NCBI RefSeq assembly: GCF_039535115.1
Contig: NZ_BAAAWO010000001.1
Coordinates: forward strand, 1,736,001 to 1,800,000
Length of the DNA stretch: 64,000 bases
Origin: Paeniglutamicibacter sulfureus
GTDB lineage: Bacteria > Actinomycetota > Actinomycetes > Actinomycetales > Micrococcaceae
Direction of reading: 5' to 3'
The position numbers were made by a program, and so were the translations under genes. This document shows, piece after piece, positions 57,027 through 64,000 of the stretch. Numbering within the stretch: the stretch's first letter is position 1; each line of letters begins with the position of its first letter. The notes beneath the pieces are model-generated. The model had not been told where the DNA came from and ran no database searches. It was given only the letters and a program-made list of their open reading frames with translations.

Positions 57027-58021
57027 TGGGCAACGAACCCACGCAGGCCGCCGCGGAGCTGTACCTCGACTACGCCCGGCACTGGTTCACCGGGCACAGC
57101 GAGCTGTACAGCCAGTGGGCCGGAGGGGTCGCCGGCAGCAAGGCACTGCTGGAACTCATCGCGGACCTGCCCGCGCCCAAGCGCCAGCCCAACCTCGTCT
57201 TTGCCGCTGCGCGCTTCCACGGGTGCCACGACGAACCATTTCCAGTCCTGGAGAGCTACCTCGGCCGTCATTGGCCGGAGGTCCGCCGGATCATCATGGG
57301 CCGCGCCACGCAGACCAACGAGGCCGGGCGCTGCGCCACGCTGCTGCCGGCCCTGGCGATGGTGGAGGAGCAGGAAAAACGCCCCCTGGCGTTGATTGAG
57401 GTGGGTCCGTCCGCGGGCCTGTGCCTGCTGCCGGATCTCTATTCCTACTCCTACGACGGAGCGCCGCGGCTGGGCACCGGTTCCCCGTTGCTGCGCTGCA
57501 CCACAACCGGCAATCCGCCGATCCCCCCGGCCCTGCCCGACATCGCCTGGCGGGCAGGGGTCGACCTGAACCCGTTGGACGGCACCGATCCTGACACCGT
57601 GGCGTGGCTCCGGGCCCTGGTCTGGCCCGGGCAGGAGGCACGCCTCGAGCAGCTGGATGCCGCCCTGGCCACCTTGGCCACGCTGAAGTCGGGTGAACTG
57701 CAAGGGGTCGCGGGACCGCCGCTGATCCTGGCCGGGGACCTGAACGAACGCATTGTCGAGCTGGTCGAGGCGGCGCCGAAACATGCAGTGCCGGTGGTCA
57801 TGCACTCGGCGGTGCTGGCCTACTTGGACGAGCCGCGGCGGACCCGCTTTGCAGAAACCATCGCCACTCTGGGCTGCCGCTGGATTTCCAACGAGGCGTT
57901 CTTCATGGATGAATCGAACCAGACCCGGGAGAATTCCGAGGGCAACCACTTCACGCTGGCACTGGACAAAGTTCCCCTGGCCCGCACCGGGCAGCATGGG
58001 GCACAGCTCGATTGGCTCTAA
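57026..58021 (+). CDS. DUF2332 domain-containing protein
   Basis: A 331-residue actinobacterial protein of unknown function (DUF2332). Visible features are TQTNEAGRCATLLPAL, LIEVGPSAGLCLLPDLYSYSYD (a motif reminiscent of SAM or nucleotide binding), GVDLNPLDGTDPDTVAWLRALVWPGQEARLEQLDAAL and VPVVMHSAVLAYLD. No membrane segment. It is coupled to the DUF419 gene; the partnership may be functional. Confidence 0.8.
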   Translation: MGNEPTQAAAELYLDYARHWFTGHSELYSQWAGGVAGSKALLELIADLPAPKRQPNLVFAAARFHGCHDEPFPVLESYLGRHWPEVRRIIMGRATQTNEAGRCATLLPALAMVEEQEKRPLALIEVGPSAGLCLLPDLYSYSYDGAPRLGTGSPLLRCTTTGNPPIPPALPDIAWRAGVDLNPLDGTDPDTVAWLRALVWPGQEARLEQLDAALATLATLKSGELQGVAGPPLILAGDLNERIVELVEAAPKHAVPVVMHSAVLAYLDEPRRTRFAETIATLGCRWISNEAFFMDESNQTRENSEGNHFTLALDKVPLARTGQHGAQLDWL

Positions 58022-58052
58022 GCCAGGTGGCGGCAGCAGCGGGCCCGTGCGC

Positions 58053-59237
58053 TTAGTGCGGCGAGCAAGCGCCCGTGGGAACCGCTTCCCTGGATCCTTC
58101 GGACTTCTCCAATGCCGCATCGAGCTCTTCAAGGGCCAGTGCGTAGCCGACGTCTGCGGCGCCCTTGGCCTTGGCGAAGACCATGCCCACCACGCGGCCC
58201 TGGGAATCGAGCACCGGTCCGCCGGAGTTGCCCTGCTCGACCTTGGCGGCCAGCTGGTAGATGCGCAGCGGCGTCGGTTCGGCGCCGTAGATGTTCTGGA
58301 TCGAGACGGTGCTCAGGGACTCGACCACCGCTCCCATGGCGCGGAACGACCCGCCCCCGGGGTAGCCCAGGAATGCCGCGGTGTCACCGCGCTCCAGGTC
58401 CTCACCGCGCTCCAGAGGCTTCAAGCCAAGTCCCGGCACCTCCAGGACGGCAATGTCGGCAACGGAGTCGAAGTACACGACGCTTCCCGAGAGCACTTGC
58501 CCATCCTGAGTGGTCACGGACGGCTCGGTGATCCCGGCAACCACGTGCGCGTTGGTCATCACCCGGTCCGATGCATAGACAAAGCCGGATCCGGACTGGT
58601 TCACGCCGCAGGCGTAGGCAGTGCCAATGATCTTGACGACCGATCCCTCGGCCGCCTCGACGCCACTGCCAAGGTCCTCCGGCTCGGGAACGTCGATGGC
58701 GACCTTTGGGGCAAAAGGCTCAAAAAGTTCCGGAAGCGTCTGGCCCATGACCTGGGCGCGGGCCTCGGTGACAAAATTGGTGATCGGCTTCGGCGTCCAG
58801 GCCTGGATCGTGGTCAGAACCCGTGAGTCTGCCACTTGCTGGGAAACCCAGGGCACGCCCATCGTCGCTGCCGAAAGTGCGATTGCGGAGATCACCAGGG
58901 CGGCCATGACGGTGTTGGCAACGCCGCCAAGCAACCTGTCAAAGGTCTTCAGCACCGGGAAGTTCAGCCATAAGCGGATTCGGGAGCCGATGGCCATCCC
59001 GATTCCCTGGCCAATCAAGATGAAAATCAACCCGGCGGCAACAATCCAGAAGATTCGCCATCCCGGGTTCGTCACCCACGTCGATACGAGCGGGATTCCG
59101 TAGAACGCGGCTATTCCACCGGCGAGGAAACCAACGATCGCCCCAAGCGTGACAAAGAAGCCTTTACGCAGGCCAGAGGCCAAAAAGCTGATCAAGGAGA
59201 TGATGAGTAGCAGGTCCAGCCATGTCAATCCCAACAT
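58053..59237 (-). CDS. MarP-like membrane serine protease (CvpA + trypsin domain)
   Basis: A 394-residue protease like M. tuberculosis Rv3671c (MarP), which maintains pH balance in acid. Four membrane segments of a CvpA-type domain occupy residues 1-130. The chymotrypsin-like domain has His in VMTNAHVVAG, Asp in VADIAVLEVPG and Ser in EQGNSGGPVLDSQG, so the catalytic triad is complete. It is divergent from crp with 208 bases between, and lies in the same order as in mycobacteria. Confidence 0.9.
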   Translation of the reverse strand: MLGLTWLDLLLIISLISFLASGLRKGFFVTLGAIVGFLAGGIAAFYGIPLVSTWVTNPGWRIFWIVAAGLIFILIGQGIGMAIGSRIRLWLNFPVLKTFDRLLGGVANTVMAALVISAIALSAATMGVPWVSQQVADSRVLTTIQAWTPKPITNFVTEARAQVMGQTLPELFEPFAPKVAIDVPEPEDLGSGVEAAEGSVVKIIGTAYACGVNQSGSGFVYASDRVMTNAHVVAGITEPSVTTQDGQVLSGSVVYFDSVADIAVLEVPGLGLKPLERGEDLERGDTAAFLGYPGGGSFRAMGAVVESLSTVSIQNIYGAEPTPLRIYQLAAKVEQGNSGGPVLDSQGRVVGMVFAKAKGAADVGYALALEELDAALEKSEGSREAVPTGACSPH

Positions 59238-59372
59238 TCAGTGTGGACTCCTGCCCCTCATACCGTGTTGCACGACCCAAAATGGGGCCCAAAACACTAT
59301 TCGTTGCCACGAGTCTAGACCGGCCGCCTGTGTGAAGCCCGCGATTCTAACCACATTTAGCCTGATTTGGCG

Positions 59373-59388
59373 TGTGGAAGCTGTCACA
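59373..59388 (+). promoter_or_regulatory. Crp operator in the crp promoter
   Basis: TGTGGAAGCTGTCACA matches TGTGA-N6-TCACA at nine of ten fixed positions. It overlaps the predicted -35 box of crp (TGTCAC at 59382-59387), so Crp bound here should block its own promoter. It may also affect the divergent marP-like gene. Confidence 0.65.
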
Positions 59389-59410
59389 TGGGCCAACCGT
59401 ACGGCACAAT
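59382..59410 (+). promoter_or_regulatory. crp promoter
   Basis: TGTCAC (59382-59387) and CACAAT (59405-59410) are spaced exactly 17 bases and lie 36 bases ahead of the crp ATG. Confidence 0.45.
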
Positions 59411-59445
59411 TAGGTGAGCGCTAACGACAGTTGACAGGAGATTTT

Positions 59446-60123
59446 ATGGACATCGAGGTACTGCGCCGAGCACCACTCTTCGCTTCATTGAGCGACGAGG
59501 TGTTCTCTGCACTGACTGAAGAACTATCTGAAGTGGATCTGTCCCGTGGCGCCTCGGTCTTCCGCGAGGGCGACCAGGGCGACCAGCTCTACTTCATCGT
59601 TTCGGGCAAGATCAAGCTGGGGCGCACTTCCACGGACGGTCGTGAAAACCTCATTGCCGTTCTCGGCCCGGGCGAATTGTTCGGCGAAATGGCCTTGTTC
59701 GACCCAAGCCCGCGCAACGCCACCGCTACCGCCGTCTCCGAGACGCGTCTGGCCGGCCTTCGCCACGAAAACCTGCGCAAGGTCATCCTGACCAGCCCGG
59801 AGGTTTCGGTCCAGTTGCTGCAGGCCCTGGCTTCGCGCCTGCGCCGCACGAACGAGTCCCTGGCCGACTTGGTCTTCTCGGATGTTCCGGGCCGTGTCGC
59901 CAAGGCACTGCTGGACTTGGCCGACCGCTTCGGTCGTCCGGCCACCGACGGCATCCTGGTTGCACACGAGCTGACGCAGGAAGAACTGGCGCAGCTGGTG
60001 GGTGCCTCGCGCGAAACCGTGAACAAGGCCCTGGCCGAGTTCGTGCAGCGCGGTTGGCTGCGTCTTGAGGCACGCGCCGTCGTGATCCTCGACATCCAGC
60101 GTCTGCGCCAGCGTTCACGCTAA
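59446..60123 (+). CDS. crp: Crp/Fnr family transcriptional regulator (Crp/GlxR)
   Basis: A 225-residue cyclic-nucleotide-binding regulator (M. tuberculosis Rv3676 type). The cNMP-binding cassette is GPGELFGEMALFDPSPRNATATA, with Arg and Thr in the phosphate-binding turn; the C-terminal HTH is LTQEELAQLVGASRETVNKALAEFVQRGWLRLE. ATG 59446 follows AGGAG; the longer frame from TTG 59431 is unlikely. A Crp site lies in its promoter, a sign of autoregulation. A strong terminator follows. Confidence 0.93.
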   Translation: MDIEVLRRAPLFASLSDEVFSALTEELSEVDLSRGASVFREGDQGDQLYFIVSGKIKLGRTSTDGRENLIAVLGPGELFGEMALFDPSPRNATATAVSETRLAGLRHENLRKVILTSPEVSVQLLQALASRLRRTNESLADLVFSDVPGRVAKALLDLADRFGRPATDGILVAHELTQEELAQLVGASRETVNKALAEFVQRGWLRLEARAVVILDIQRLRQRSR

Positions 60124-60138
60124 AGCGCACCATGCAGG

Positions 60139-60185
60139 AACAGGTGTGGCGGGGTTCCTCCTTGGGGAACCCCGCCACACCTGTT
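60139..60185 (+). terminator. Perfect 20-bp terminator after crp
   Basis: Bases 60139-60158 are the exact reverse complement of 60166-60185, seven-base loop, ending in CTGTTTAAG. It also stands before the stop of the NUDIX gene on the other strand and may serve both. Confidence 0.85.
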
Positions 60186-60236
60186 TAAGCCGAATCACGG
60201 CCGGGGCGGCGTTGGCCGGCCCACGGCGGTTCGACG

Positions 60237-61187
60237 TCAGCGACCGCGTCCCAGCCCGCCGCCCTCCGCAGCGGTCGCGGTGGTGACGTCCAAGTAGAAT
60301 TCCCCGCCCACCTGGACAAGTTCGGGATGGTAGCTTTTCAGTTCCCGGCGAACAGAAAGATAGGCGACGGTCCCGCGGGTGGAAGCGATCTTTTCCAGAA
60401 TGACCTCGACTGCGGGGGTCGTGATCTTGCTCAGAGACAGGCCCTTGGTGTCCGGGGCGCCGACCTCATCGCCCAGGGACGTGGTGTTGCGTTGTTCGAT
60501 GACCTCCGCAGCCACCTTCCAGGCGGCCCAGATGCCCTTGCCGCGCAGGAGCGACGGTTCCTGGCGAACCGGGAGTGCCGCGGCAAAGTACCGTGTGTCG
60601 AAGCGCCGCAAAGCAAAGTTTGGGGAGATCCAGTGCGAAAGCGGTCGCAGAAGGTCGGTGCGCAGGCCCAGCCCGCGCTTCCTGAGCACATCCTCCAGGG
60701 ACTTGTCCTGGACGGCAACGGCCTCGCGCACGGCCATCCAGTCTTCACTGTCGCAGTTTTCCACCACGGACAACTCGTCGGTCCCGGCCAGCAGCACGCC
60801 CGTTTCCTCGAACAGTTCCCGGATGGCGCACACGATATGTGCCCTGACCACTCGCTGGTCAAGGATGCCCAGCCGTTTGGACCACTCTGACAGGCTGGGT
60901 CCGTACCAGGGTATTTCGCGTTCGTCGTCGTCTTCAAGGCTTCCGCCAGGGAAGGCGACACTCCCGAGCGGTGAACCGCCCGGACGATATCCAAGGTAAG
61001 TTTCAACACCTTTTGGGGAGTCGCGAATCAGCACCACCGATGATGCAGGGCGGGTCGCCCGGGGTGTGCGGTTTCCGTAGGAAACCCAGTTTTCCGCAGC
61101 GTCATACTGCGCTGGCGGAAGGTCGCAAAGACGGCGCAGCAGCCCCGTGGACGGATTCCGTGGTGTCGCCAGGGAATTCTCGTTCAC
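60237..61187 (-). CDS. NUDIX hydrolase with split Nudix box (NUDT7/19-like)
   Basis: A 316-residue hydrolase. The Nudix box is interrupted: GGSLEDDDERE is separated from the second half RAHIVCAIRELFEETGVLL by an insert of about 30 residues, an arrangement known for NUDT7/NUDT19-type enzymes. The N-terminal Rossmann-like part includes SVVLIRDSPKGVETYLGYRPGGSPLGSVAFPGG. I chose GTG 61187; TTG 61226 is a possible longer start overlapping ridA. The substrate is unknown. Confidence 0.78.
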   Translation of the reverse strand: MNENSLATPRNPSTGLLRRLCDLPPAQYDAAENWVSYGNRTPRATRPASSVVLIRDSPKGVETYLGYRPGGSPLGSVAFPGGSLEDDDEREIPWYGPSLSEWSKRLGILDQRVVRAHIVCAIRELFEETGVLLAGTDELSVVENCDSEDWMAVREAVAVQDKSLEDVLRKRGLGLRTDLLRPLSHWISPNFALRRFDTRYFAAALPVRQEPSLLRGKGIWAAWKVAAEVIEQRNTTSLGDEVGAPDTKGLSLSKITTPAVEVILEKIASTRGTVAYLSVRRELKSYHPELVQVGGEFYLDVTTATAAEGGGLGRGR

Positions 61188-61209
61188 GGGGCCGCCGGAA
61201 TCGGATGGG

Positions 61210-61686
61210 TTACGCAAACTCGACAATCAGTTCAACCTCGACAGGTGCGTCCAGCGGCAGTGCCGCAACACCGACGGCCGAGCGGGCGTGCACGCCCTTG
61301 TCGCCAAGAGCGGCCCCGAGGAATTCGGAGGCCCCATTAATGACTGCGGGCTGGCCGGTGAAGGACGGATCGGAGGCCACGAAGCCCACGACCTTGACCA
61401 CGCGGACAATGCGGTCCAGGTCGCCGATGACATCCTTGATGGCTGCCAGGGCATTCAGTGCACAGGCCTGGGCCTGGCCCGCTGCGGCTTCGGCGGAAAC
61501 AGCCGCGCCGACCTTGCCCGTGACTGTGAGTTCCCCGTTAATAAACGGCAGTTGACCCGAGGTGTAAACCAGGTTGCCGGTGATGGTGGCCGGTACGTAG
61601 GCGGCCACAGGTGCGACGACTGCGGGGAGGCTGTGGCCGAGTTCGGCCAGGCGTGCCTCGATGGCTGAAGAAGTCTCTTGTTGCAT
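61210..61686 (-). CDS. RidA family protein
   Basis: A 158-residue RidA/YjgF-type protein (Rv3678c-like). RidA proteins hydrolyse reactive enamines or imines formed by PLP enzymes. Features are GNLVYTSGQLPFINGELTVTGKVGAAVSAEAAAGQAQACALNALAAIKDVIG and the C-terminal VEVELIVEFA. The canonical Arg105-type imine-hydrolysing residue is not obvious at the expected site, so this may be one of the non-deaminase subgroups. It lies 20 bases downstream of the DUF4177 gene. Confidence 0.82.
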   Translation of the reverse strand: MQQETSSAIEARLAELGHSLPAVVAPVAAYVPATITGNLVYTSGQLPFINGELTVTGKVGAAVSAEAAAGQAQACALNALAAIKDVIGDLDRIVRVVKVVGFVASDPSFTGQPAVINGASEFLGAALGDKGVHARSAVGVAALPLDAPVEVELIVEFA

Positions 61687-61706
61687 GGGTTTTCTCGTTT
61701 CTGTCG

Positions 61707-61862
61707 TTAGGCCTTGGGACGCTTAAGGTAAGCGACCGGTGCATTTCCATTGGGTCCGGGAACGACGGCAACTAGCTCCCAACCGTCGTCTCCCCACTGA
61801 TCCAGGATCTGCTTCGTGGCGTGAATAATAAGTGGCAAAGTGGCGTACTCCCATTTGGTCAT
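61707..61862 (-). CDS. DUF4177 small protein
   Basis: A 51-residue protein beginning MTKWEYATLPLIIHATKQ and containing LDQWGDDGWELVAVVPG. This is the DUF4177 pattern found between ridA and whiB4/ponA2 in mycobacteria. Function unknown. It is divergent from the penicillin-binding protein gene, with 37 bases between the starts. Confidence 0.82.
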   Translation of the reverse strand: MTKWEYATLPLIIHATKQILDQWGDDGWELVAVVPGPNGNAPVAYLKRPKA

Positions 61863-61899
61863 AACCGATACGTTAGCGCGTCCTTGTAAACTAGTAGGT

Positions 61900-64000
61900 A
61901 TGGCAGCTAAAAAGTCCCCGTTTTTTGATACGGCTACCACCCTCGGCAAGATCGTTGCCTTCTTTGGGGTGAGCGCCTTAAGTGGCGTCCTTGCGGCAGG
62001 GCTCATGGTCCCCATTGCGTCCCTTGCCGGCAGCAGTGCGAACGCCGGAACCGAAATCTTTGATGCCCTCCCGGCCAGTTTCAAGGGCGAGCCCATCGCG
62101 CAGCCCTCGAAGATCTTGGCCAAGGACGGTTCCACGATTGCGACGTTCTACTCGGAAAACCGGCAGCCGGTAAAGCTCAAGAACATTTCCAAGGTCATGC
62201 AGAGTGCCATCATCTCCATCGAGGACGAGCGCTTCTACGAGCACAACGGCATCGATGTCCGCGGCATCGCCCGCGCCGCGGTGAACAACTTCACTTCCTC
62301 GTCGCAGCAGGGCGCCTCGACCCTGACCCAGCAGTACGTCAACAACCTGCTGGTGAACGCCGACGTCGTCAACGGCGTGGACCGCTCCGAGATGACGATC
62401 TCCGGCTCCAAGGACATCGCCGACAAGGCACGCGAAGCCAAGCTGGCCATTTCCATCGAAAAGGAAATGACCAAGGACGAAATCCTCGAGGGCTACCTGA
62501 ACCTCGTGCTGTTCTCCGGCCGCAACTACGGCATCCAGGCCGCAGCCCAGCGCTTCTACTCGGTGGACGCCAAGGACCTGAACCTGCAGCAGTCCGCGAT
62601 GCTCGCCGGAATGGTCCAGCTGCCCAACGCCTACAACCCGGAGAAGTACCCGGAACGTAGCCTCAAGCGTCGAAACACCGTGCTGGCTGCCATGCTGCGC
62701 ACCGGTGCCATCGACAAGAACGAATACGACAAGGCAGTGAAGTCCAAGCTGGGCGTCAAGCCGAAAGAGGTCAAGTCCGGTTGCATCGCCGCCGAGGATT
62801 CCGCCTACTTCTGTGACTACGTCACGAGGCTCATCACCACCGATGAGGCTTACGGCAAGACCCGTAAGGATCGCGAAAACCTGCTGTACCGCGGTGGCCT
62901 GACCATCAAGACGACGTTGGACCCGCGCCTGCAGAAGGAAGCGGCGAAGCAGTCCAGGGCCATGATCCCTGCCGACGACAAGTCGAACATCGGCGCGGCC
63001 ATCGTGACGGTCGAACCGGGCACCGGCAACATCCTGGCCATGGGCCAGAACAAGGACTACGTCCCAACGGACAAAAACACCGGCCCGAACACCACCATCA
63101 ACTTTGCCGTCGAGAAAGCACTGGGCGGGGCCGGCGGCTTCCAGGGTGGTTCAACGATGAAGCCCTACACCACGATGGCCTGGCTCGAATCGGGTCGCAA
63201 CATGTGGGACCGGATCAGCGCACCCAATAAGAAGAACTACCCGGCTTCATTCCGTTGGAAGGCCTCATGCCTACCGCGCGGATACACCACCGTTGGCGGC
63301 GGCTGGGATCCAGCCAACGCGGTGAGCGGCTATCCCTCGTCGATGACGGTGGACTATGGCCTGTTCAACTCCGTGAACTCCGCCACCGTGGCCGAGGCCT
63401 CCAAACTTGACCTCTGCGACATTGCCGAGGGCACCGAACGCTTGGGCCTGATCGACTACGACAACGACATCGATCCGGCCACGGGTAAAAAATCAACCCT
63501 GGGACAGCCGATATCGCCGGCCAACCCGGCCTTCGTGATTGGTTCTGCCCGCATCACCCCTCTGGCCCAGGCCACCGCGTTTGCGACCTTTGCCAATAAC
63601 GGCGAGTTCTGCGACAACCGTGCCCTGACCTCGGTCACCGATGCCAAAGGCACCGCATACAAGGTCAAGCCGGTCACTTGCGAGCAGGCAGTCAGCCCCC
63701 AGGTCGTCGCCGATATGAACGGCACCATGACAAAGATTGCCAAACAAAAGGTCACCAAGGGCGCCATCGACTACCCGATCTCCGGCAAGACCGGTACGAA
63801 CAACAAGGCCAACTCGACCTGGTTCGTCGGTTACACCACCGGCATGGCCTCCGCCGCATGGGTCGGCCGTTACGACAAGCAACAGAACCTGGAGACCAAG
63901 AACAAGGTGATCGACGGCATCGCCCGTCGCTGGGTCGACTCCGGAACCTGGGCTTCCCCGCTGTGGACCAACTACATGAAGAAGGTCGGCGATCTCTACC
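61900..64000 (+). CDS. Class A penicillin-binding protein (PonA2 type), cut by the window end
   Basis: Bifunctional peptidoglycan synthase; the first 700 codons are in the window with no stop. A membrane segment lies at residues 15-40. The glycosyltransferase domain has EDERFYEHNGID (Glu108), QGASTLTQQYVNN and EILEGYLNLVLFSGRNYGIQAAAQRFYS. The transpeptidase domain has the active serine motif STMK (Ser418), SVN (Ser491) and KTG (630-632). Equivalent to Rv3682 by position, although whiB4 is missing before it here. A C-terminal PASTA domain would lie beyond the window. Confidence 0.92.
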   Translation, partial: MAAKKSPFFDTATTLGKIVAFFGVSALSGVLAAGLMVPIASLAGSSANAGTEIFDALPASFKGEPIAQPSKILAKDGSTIATFYSENRQPVKLKNISKVMQSAIISIEDERFYEHNGIDVRGIARAAVNNFTSSSQQGASTLTQQYVNNLLVNADVVNGVDRSEMTISGSKDIADKAREAKLAISIEKEMTKDEILEGYLNLVLFSGRNYGIQAAAQRFYSVDAKDLNLQQSAMLAGMVQLPNAYNPEKYPERSLKRRNTVLAAMLRTGAIDKNEYDKAVKSKLGVKPKEVKSGCIAAEDSAYFCDYVTRLITTDEAYGKTRKDRENLLYRGGLTIKTTLDPRLQKEAAKQSRAMIPADDKSNIGAAIVTVEPGTGNILAMGQNKDYVPTDKNTGPNTTINFAVEKALGGAGGFQGGSTMKPYTTMAWLESGRNMWDRISAPNKKNYPASFRWKASCLPRGYTTVGGGWDPANAVSGYPSSMTVDYGLFNSVNSATVAEASKLDLCDIAEGTERLGLIDYDNDIDPATGKKSTLGQPISPANPAFVIGSARITPLAQATAFATFANNGEFCDNRALTSVTDAKGTAYKVKPVTCEQAVSPQVVADMNGTMTKIAKQKVTKGAIDYPISGKTGTNNKANSTWFVGYTTGMASAAWVGRYDKQQNLETKNKVIDGIARRWVDSGTWASPLWTNYMKKVGDLY

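Overview
The window is high-GC actinobacterial DNA. Codon use, menaquinone genes, ResB/CcsB-type cytochrome c maturation, an Rv3654c-Rv3660c-like Tad cluster, a bS22-like small ribosomal protein and many GTG/TTG starts all fit Micrococcaceae (Arthrobacter / Paeniglutamicibacter / Glutamicibacter-like). Much of the gene order can be matched to two blocks known from Mycobacterium tuberculosis: Rv0496-Rv0508 (ppx, TIM-barrel, proC, HTH, bS22, HAD, glutaredoxin) and Rv3646c-Rv3682 (topA, helicase, tad genes, NUDIX/nth, acs, marP, crp, ridA, ponA2). No plasmid, phage, CRISPR or antibiotic cluster is visible.

Layout. 0-4.7 kb: menaquinone genes (a frameshifted menE, and menA) around an AtoE-like short-chain fatty acid transporter, then two small membrane proteins. 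5.1-11.2 kb: a mobile-element island holding an IS1249-like element, a three-gene DUF6431/DDE transposase/AAA ATPase element and an IS110 element, ending beside an initiator tRNA. 11.7-16.5 kb: a cytochrome c maturation operon (histidine phosphatase, TlpA-like lipoprotein, CcdA, ResB, CcsB). 16.7-21.7 kb: a proline-rich membrane protein, the NADH sensor Rex, a glutaredoxin, a HAD hydrolase, bS22, an excisionase-type HTH protein, and DAHP synthase preceded by an aromatic-residue leader peptide. 21.8-28.5 kb: glutamate dehydrogenase, an ArsR regulator, an AcuC-like deacetylase, the TrkH/TrkA potassium system and an IS982 copy placed exactly in a stem-loop after trkA. 28.5-37.2 kb: proC, TIM-barrel isomerase, Ppx/GppA, topA, an ArsR regulator, a large methyltransferase and an acetyltransferase. 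37.2-43.5 kb: DUF222-HNH protein, tRNA-uridine hydroxylase TrhO, acetyltransferase, helicase. 43.5-48.5 kb: a seven-gene Tad/Flp pilus operon. 48.7-64 kb: DNA polymerase A-like protein, CoA-type NUDIX, endonuclease III, an Ala-rich membrane protein, acetyl-CoA synthetase, AroQ, DUF419, DUF2332, MarP protease, Crp, a second NUDIX, RidA, DUF4177 and the start of a class A penicillin-binding protein that runs off the window.

The most interesting regulatory signal is upstream of the DAHP synthase gene: a leaderless 19-codon leader peptide with Trp-Tyr-Ala-Tyr-Phe in five consecutive codons, followed by alternative RNA pairings and a GC hairpin. This looks like a ribosome-mediated attenuator for entry into aromatic amino acid synthesis. 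Other points worth a look are a near-consensus Crp site overlapping the crp promoter, the menE frameshift, the IS982 insertion inside a palindrome, and a possible bridge-RNA region in front of the IS110 recombinase.
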